Origin: an uncultured Eubacteriales bacterium
GTDB lineage: Bacteria > Bacillota > Clostridia > Oscillospirales > Oscillospiraceae
DNA: 17,003 nt
Reading direction: 5' to 3'
Assembly (NCBI GenBank): GCA_900547405.1
Contig: URGL01000055.1
Coordinates: 1-17,003 of the forward strand
Shown here: positions 14,467 to 17,003 of the stretch, piece by piece
Layout: each line of letters begins with the position of its first letter
How positions within the stretch are numbered: the stretch's first letter is position 1
Notes under the pieces: generated by a model
The model's input: the letters and a program-made list of their open reading frames with translations, nothing else
Database searches by the model: none
What the model was told of the DNA's origin: nothing
Made by a program: the position numbers and the translations under genes

Positions 14467-14883
14467 TCAAAACTTCTGCTGTTTGCTATGCACCATTTCC
14501 CGCCAATCCAGGTCGCCTCTCTGGAGGCCCAGGATGAACATTTCGGCGGAGGCCAGATTGGTGGCAATGGGGACGTTCTGCTTGTCGCAGTGCCGGATGG
14601 TTTCGATCATCTGGGCATCGTCCCAGGGGTCGGTGGTGTTGGGGTCGGTGAACAGCAGCACCAGGTCGATCTCGTTATAGGCGATCCGGGCGTTGATCTG
14701 CTGATGGCCCCCCTGCTTATGGGAAAGAAGCAGGGTAATGGGCAGACCGGTATTGTCCGCAATCAGCCGCCCGGTGGTTGCCGTGGCGTAAAGGCTGTGC
14801 TTGGCGAGGACGCTCTTATAGGCGGTACAGAACTGCACCATCAGTTCTTTTTTCTTATCATGGGCCAGAAAGGCGATATTCAT
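14467..14883 (-). CDS. Methylglyoxal-synthase-like protein lacking catalytic residues
   Basis: This 138-residue protein has the MGS-like fold: start MNIAFLAHDKKKELM, phosphate-binding YATATTGRLI (~33-42), the QQINARIAYNEIDLVLLF strand and NVPIATNLASAEMFI. Methylglyoxal synthase turns dihydroxyacetone phosphate into methylglyoxal. Here the catalytic Asp of GGDQQ (Asp71 in Escherichia coli) is His60 (GGHQQ), and the PHDPD region (His98, Asp101) reads PWDDA, so three active-site residues are replaced. The phosphate site and the early His-Asp are kept. It may be an inactive sensor or have another reaction; MgsA activity should not be assumed. The ATG at 14883 has AAGGAG eight bases before it; an upstream GTG at 14892 overlaps that site and is rejected. 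It lies 29 bases after minD. Confidence 0.85.
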   Translation of the reverse strand: MNIAFLAHDKKKELMVQFCTAYKSVLAKHSLYATATTGRLIADNTGLPITLLLSHKQGGHQQINARIAYNEIDLVLLFTDPNTTDPWDDAQMIETIRHCDKQNVPIATNLASAEMFILGLQRGDLDWREMVHSKQQKF

Positions 14884-14912
14884 CCTCTTCACTCCTTATT
14901 ATGATAGCTGTA

Positions 14913-15650
14913 TTACAGCTTGATTTTTGTGGGGATCCCCTCCAGCCGGGCGGCGATCCGGCGGAATGCCCGGGCGGCGGCACAGCGCTTGGCGTATACC
15001 GGCACGGGGCTGCCGAAGGCAGCGGAAAGGGTAATATTGGGGTCCTCAGGGACCACACCGGCAAGGGGGGTGCCTGTGGTGTCCATCACATCGTCGATGG
15101 TGAGCCGGACGGTGGAGAGCATCTCCTCATCTACCCGGTTGACGATGAGCCGGACGTTTTTCTTGCCGGAGAGCTCCAGCAGGTCACTGACCCGGGCGGC
15201 ATCCCGGATGGCCGCGGGGCCTGGGCCCGTTACCAGCAGAAACCGGTCTGTCCAGGCGCTGACCAGCCGGAATCCGGCATCTACCCCGGCGGGGGCATCC
15301 AGAAACACAAAGTCGAATGCCTGCCGGGCTTGCCGGAGCATATTGCCGAAGGCTTTGGTATCGATCGCCTCAGGGCTTCGGTTCATGGGGGCGGTGAAAA
15401 ACCGCAGGGTGGGATACTTGGGGTGCCGGGCGGCATCCTCCAGGCGGTAGCTGCCCTCGGACACGTCCAGAAAGGACAGAGCCGGAACGTCGCTCATGCC
15501 CAGGGAGATATCCAGATTCCGCAGGCCCACATCGCAGTCGATGCAGAGGATCTTCTTTTCCCGCTCCGCCAGGGCGCAGGCAAGGCCTGCGCAGACGGAG
15601 GTCTTGCCTGTGCCGCCCTTACCGGAGACAATGGCATACACTTCGCCCAC
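14913..15650 (-). CDS. minD: MinD-like septum-site ATPase
   Basis: This 245-residue ParA/MinD-family ATPase has the deviant Walker A motif SGKGGTGKTS (residues 9-18, signature Lys11), the MinD-specific CIDCDVGLRNLD (~36-47) and the Walker B-like FVFLDAPAG. MinD cycles on the membrane and positions the division septum through MinC. The C-terminus (RAFRRIAARLEGI) is a weak candidate for the amphipathic membrane-binding helix. No minC or minE is in the window. I chose the GTG at 15650 because a run of seven G lies six bases before it; the in-frame ATG at 15668 has no ribosome-binding site and lies only ~12 bases after the -10 box, so it would be nearly leaderless. It is the first gene of the string that ends with hisS and the 75-residue gene. 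Confidence 0.88.
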   Translation of the reverse strand: MGEVYAIVSGKGGTGKTSVCAGLACALAEREKKILCIDCDVGLRNLDISLGMSDVPALSFLDVSEGSYRLEDAARHPKYPTLRFFTAPMNRSPEAIDTKAFGNMLRQARQAFDFVFLDAPAGVDAGFRLVSAWTDRFLLVTGPGPAAIRDAARVSDLLELSGKKNVRLIVNRVDEEMLSTVRLTIDDVMDTTGTPLAGVVPEDPNITLSAAFGSPVPVYAKRCAAARAFRRIAARLEGIPTKIKL

Positions 15651-15679
15651 GCAATTCCCCCCCAACATAGTATAGATTC

Positions 15680-15708
15680 ATTATAAAGCCAAATCGCACA
15701 AAAAGCAA
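15680..15708 (-). promoter_or_regulatory. Promoter of the minD-hisS string
   Basis: On the - strand, TTGCTT (15703-15708) and a consensus TATAAT (15680-15685) are separated by exactly 17 bases. The expected start is near 15673, giving a leader of ~23 bases to the minD GTG. Confidence 0.82.
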
Positions 15709-15795
15709 TACCGAAATTGGGCCTGTCAAAAAGAATTTCATCATTTTTACCAAAAGTTGTGTTCAGAGGCTTTTCGCCCTTCTTCAAAAAAATGG

Positions 15796-15824
15796 TTGCA
15801 CAGGGAAAGGAACTGCGCTATAAT
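15796..15824 (+). promoter_or_regulatory. Promoter of pta
   Basis: TTGCAC (15796-15801) and TATAAT (15819-15824) are separated by 17 bases, close to the housekeeping sigma consensus. The expected start is near 15831. It is back to back with the minD promoter about 90 bases away. Confidence 0.87.
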
Positions 15825-15840
15825 AGAAGGGCGAAAACAA

Positions 15841-15852
15841 GGGCTTCGGCCC
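15841..15852 (+). other. UUCG hairpin in the pta leader
   Basis: GGGCTTCGGCCC folds into a 4-bp stem closed by a very stable UUCG tetraloop. It lies in the 5' leader about 8 bases before GGAGGAG, without covering it, and may protect the 5' end of an abundant message. Confidence 0.55.
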
Positions 15853-15873
15853 GTAAATTTGGAGGAGATTATC

Positions 15874-16872
15874 ATGTTCAATGCTATGATCGAGACTCTG
15901 AAGGCGAACCCCAGAAAGATCGTCTTCACCGAGGGCCATGACGCCCGTATCCTGGAGGCTACCGCTCGCCTGGTAGAGGGCGGCTTTCTGACCCCCATCC
16001 TCATCGGCAATGTGGAAGAGGTCAAGGCCAATGCCAAAAAGGGCGGCTTCAACATTGAGGGTGTGGAGATCATTGACCCCGCTACCTATCCCGAGATGGA
16101 CAAGATGGTAGACAAGATGGTGGAGCTCCGCAAGGGCAAGATGTCCGCCGAGGACTGCCGCAAGGCCCTGTCCAAGGGCAACTACTTCGGCACCATGCTG
16201 GTGAAGATGGGCTACGCCGATTCCCTGCTGGGCGGCGCTACCTATTCCACTGCCGATACCGTCCGTCCCGCTCTGCAGCTGGTGAAAACCAAGAAGGGTG
16301 CCCATCTGGTGTCCTCCTGCTTCATCCTGGTCCGGGGCGAAGAGAAGCTGGCCATGGGCGACTGCGCCATCAACCTGAGCTACGAGGACAGCGTTGACAA
16401 GGAAGGCAACGTGACCCTGACCGCTGCCCAGAAGCTGGCCGAGGTGGCCATCGAGTCCGCCCGCACCGCCAAGGTCTTCGGCATCGATCCCAAGGTCGCT
16501 ATGCTGAGCTTCTCCACCAACGGCTCCGGCAAGGGCGGCACCGTGAAGCTGAGCCACGACGCTACCATCGTGGCCAAGGAAATGGCTCCCGAGCTGGCCA
16601 TCGACGGCGAGATGCAGTTCGATGCCGCCGTGGCTCCCGAAGTGGGCCAGCTGAAGTTCCCCGGCTCTCCCGTGGCCGGCCACGCCAACACCTTCATCTT
16701 CCCCAACATCGAGGCCGGCAACATCGGCTACAAGATCGCCCAGCGTCTGGGCGGCTTCGAGGCCTACGGCCCCATCCTGCAGGGCCTGGCCGCGCCCATC
16801 AATGACCTGTCCCGTGGCTGCAACGCCGACGAGGTCTACAAGATGGCCATTATCACCGCCGCAATGGTATAA
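15874..16872 (+). CDS. pta: Phosphate acetyltransferase
   Basis: This 332-residue enzyme transfers acetyl from acetyl-CoA to phosphate, making acetyl phosphate for ATP production by acetate kinase. It is the short, single-domain type. Recognisable parts are KIVFTEGHDARILEA (~14-28), NYFGTMLVKMGYADSLLGGA (~101-120), LSFSTNGSGKGG (~211-222) and the C-terminal LQGLAAPINDLSRGCNADE containing the Ser-Arg pair (313-314) of the active site. The start is the ATG at 15874, with GGAGGAG eight bases before it; the frame is open upstream, across the promoter, and is not used. Codons are strongly biased to C- and G-ending forms, as in a highly expressed gene. No acetate kinase gene is adjacent inside the window. 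Confidence 0.95.
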   Translation: MFNAMIETLKANPRKIVFTEGHDARILEATARLVEGGFLTPILIGNVEEVKANAKKGGFNIEGVEIIDPATYPEMDKMVDKMVELRKGKMSAEDCRKALSKGNYFGTMLVKMGYADSLLGGATYSTADTVRPALQLVKTKKGAHLVSSCFILVRGEEKLAMGDCAINLSYEDSVDKEGNVTLTAAQKLAEVAIESARTAKVFGIDPKVAMLSFSTNGSGKGGTVKLSHDATIVAKEMAPELAIDGEMQFDAAVAPEVGQLKFPGSPVAGHANTFIFPNIEAGNIGYKIAQRLGGFEAYGPILQGLAAPINDLSRGCNADEVYKMAIITAAMV

Positions 16873-16894
16873 TAAGATACCGACATACTTTTTT

Positions 16895-16921
16895 GGGGCT
16901 GTCTCCTGGTGAGACAGCCCC
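16895..16921. other. Perfect hairpin after pta
   Basis: GGGGCTGTCTC (16895-16905) and GAGACAGCCCC (16911-16921) form an 11-bp stem with a 5-base loop. A run of six T precedes rather than follows it on the + strand, so it is not a standard terminator alone; it may work with the hairpin at 16932 or be part of a repeat. Confidence 0.55.
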
Positions 16922-16931
16922 TCAGAGTGTC

Positions 16932-16961
16932 GAAAAAGTCCAGTTAAAGCTGGGCTTTTTC
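16932..16961 (+). terminator. Probable intrinsic terminator of pta
   Basis: GAAAAAGTCCAG (16932-16943) pairs with CTGGGCTTTTTC (16950-16961) through one G-U pair, with a 6-base loop. The stem ends in a T-run, giving the usual GC stem plus U-tract form. Confidence 0.65.
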
Positions 16962-16973
16962 TATTATCCATGA

Positions 16974-16979
16974 TATAAT
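16974..16979 (+). promoter_or_regulatory. Possible -10 box at right edge
   Basis: TATAAT occurs 25 bases from the window end, without a clear -35 box at 16-18 bases. It may belong to a gene or mobile element starting just outside. Confidence 0.3.
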
Positions 16980-17003
16980 GGTCATGGGTGAAGAGAAATG
17001 CTA

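Noticed and set aside
14321..14470. N-terminal 50-codon extension of hisS
   Set aside because: It is encoded by the palindromic repeat, has no ribosome-binding site, and HisRS proteins of this branch start near MEIIKPRTLSGF.
14467..14883. Calling the gene a true mgsA
   Set aside because: The catalytic Asp and the His/Asp of the second active-site loop are replaced.

Overview
The window reads as a chromosomal piece of a GC-rich anaerobic Firmicute, most likely a gut Clostridia of the Oscillospirales/Oscillospiraceae type. This is inferred from AAAGGAGG ribosome-binding sites, Cys-lipobox lipoproteins, an anaerobic-style phosphate acetyltransferase, a MinD/methylglyoxal-synthase-like/HisS gene string and a palindromic intergenic repeat of a kind seen in such genomes. 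No tRNA, rRNA, CRISPR array or complete insertion sequence was seen.

Left end (1-2600, + strand): two secreted or lipoprotein-type genes of unknown function. The first enters from the left edge, carries a DUF5067-like segment, and ends at a TGA followed in the same frame by 39 more coding-like codons. The second is a lipoprotein with a clear signal peptide. A perfect 12-bp hairpin at 2560-2595 separates them from a convergent operon.

Centre (2621-12600, - strand): a ten-gene catabolic locus, the main item of interest. In transcription order it holds a KduD-like SDR dehydrogenase, a zinc MDR dehydrogenase and an IclR regulator. After a hairpin and a second promoter-like region come a CtBP-type 2-hydroxyacid dehydrogenase, a DgoK-like sugar-acid kinase, a DapA-family aldolase, a complete TRAP transporter (DctP, DctQ, DctM) and a LarA-family protein. 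The LarA-like protein keeps the Lys and His residues that hold the nickel-pincer nucleotide. A palindrome, AAACTTAGTTT, occurs in front of both halves and is the likely IclR operator. Read together, the genes look like an uptake and breakdown route for a sugar acid or related 2-hydroxy/2-keto acid, with a predicted nickel-dependent C2 epimerisation step. The substrate is not known.

Right end (12739-16872): a - strand housekeeping string (minD, a methylglyoxal-synthase-like gene lacking catalytic residues, hisS, a small Cys-containing protein) starts from a strong promoter at 15680-15708. A 110-bp palindromic repeat sits between the synthase-like gene and hisS. Divergently, pta (+ strand) has its own consensus promoter and a downstream terminator. 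The last 25 bases contain a TATAAT box that may belong to the next gene.
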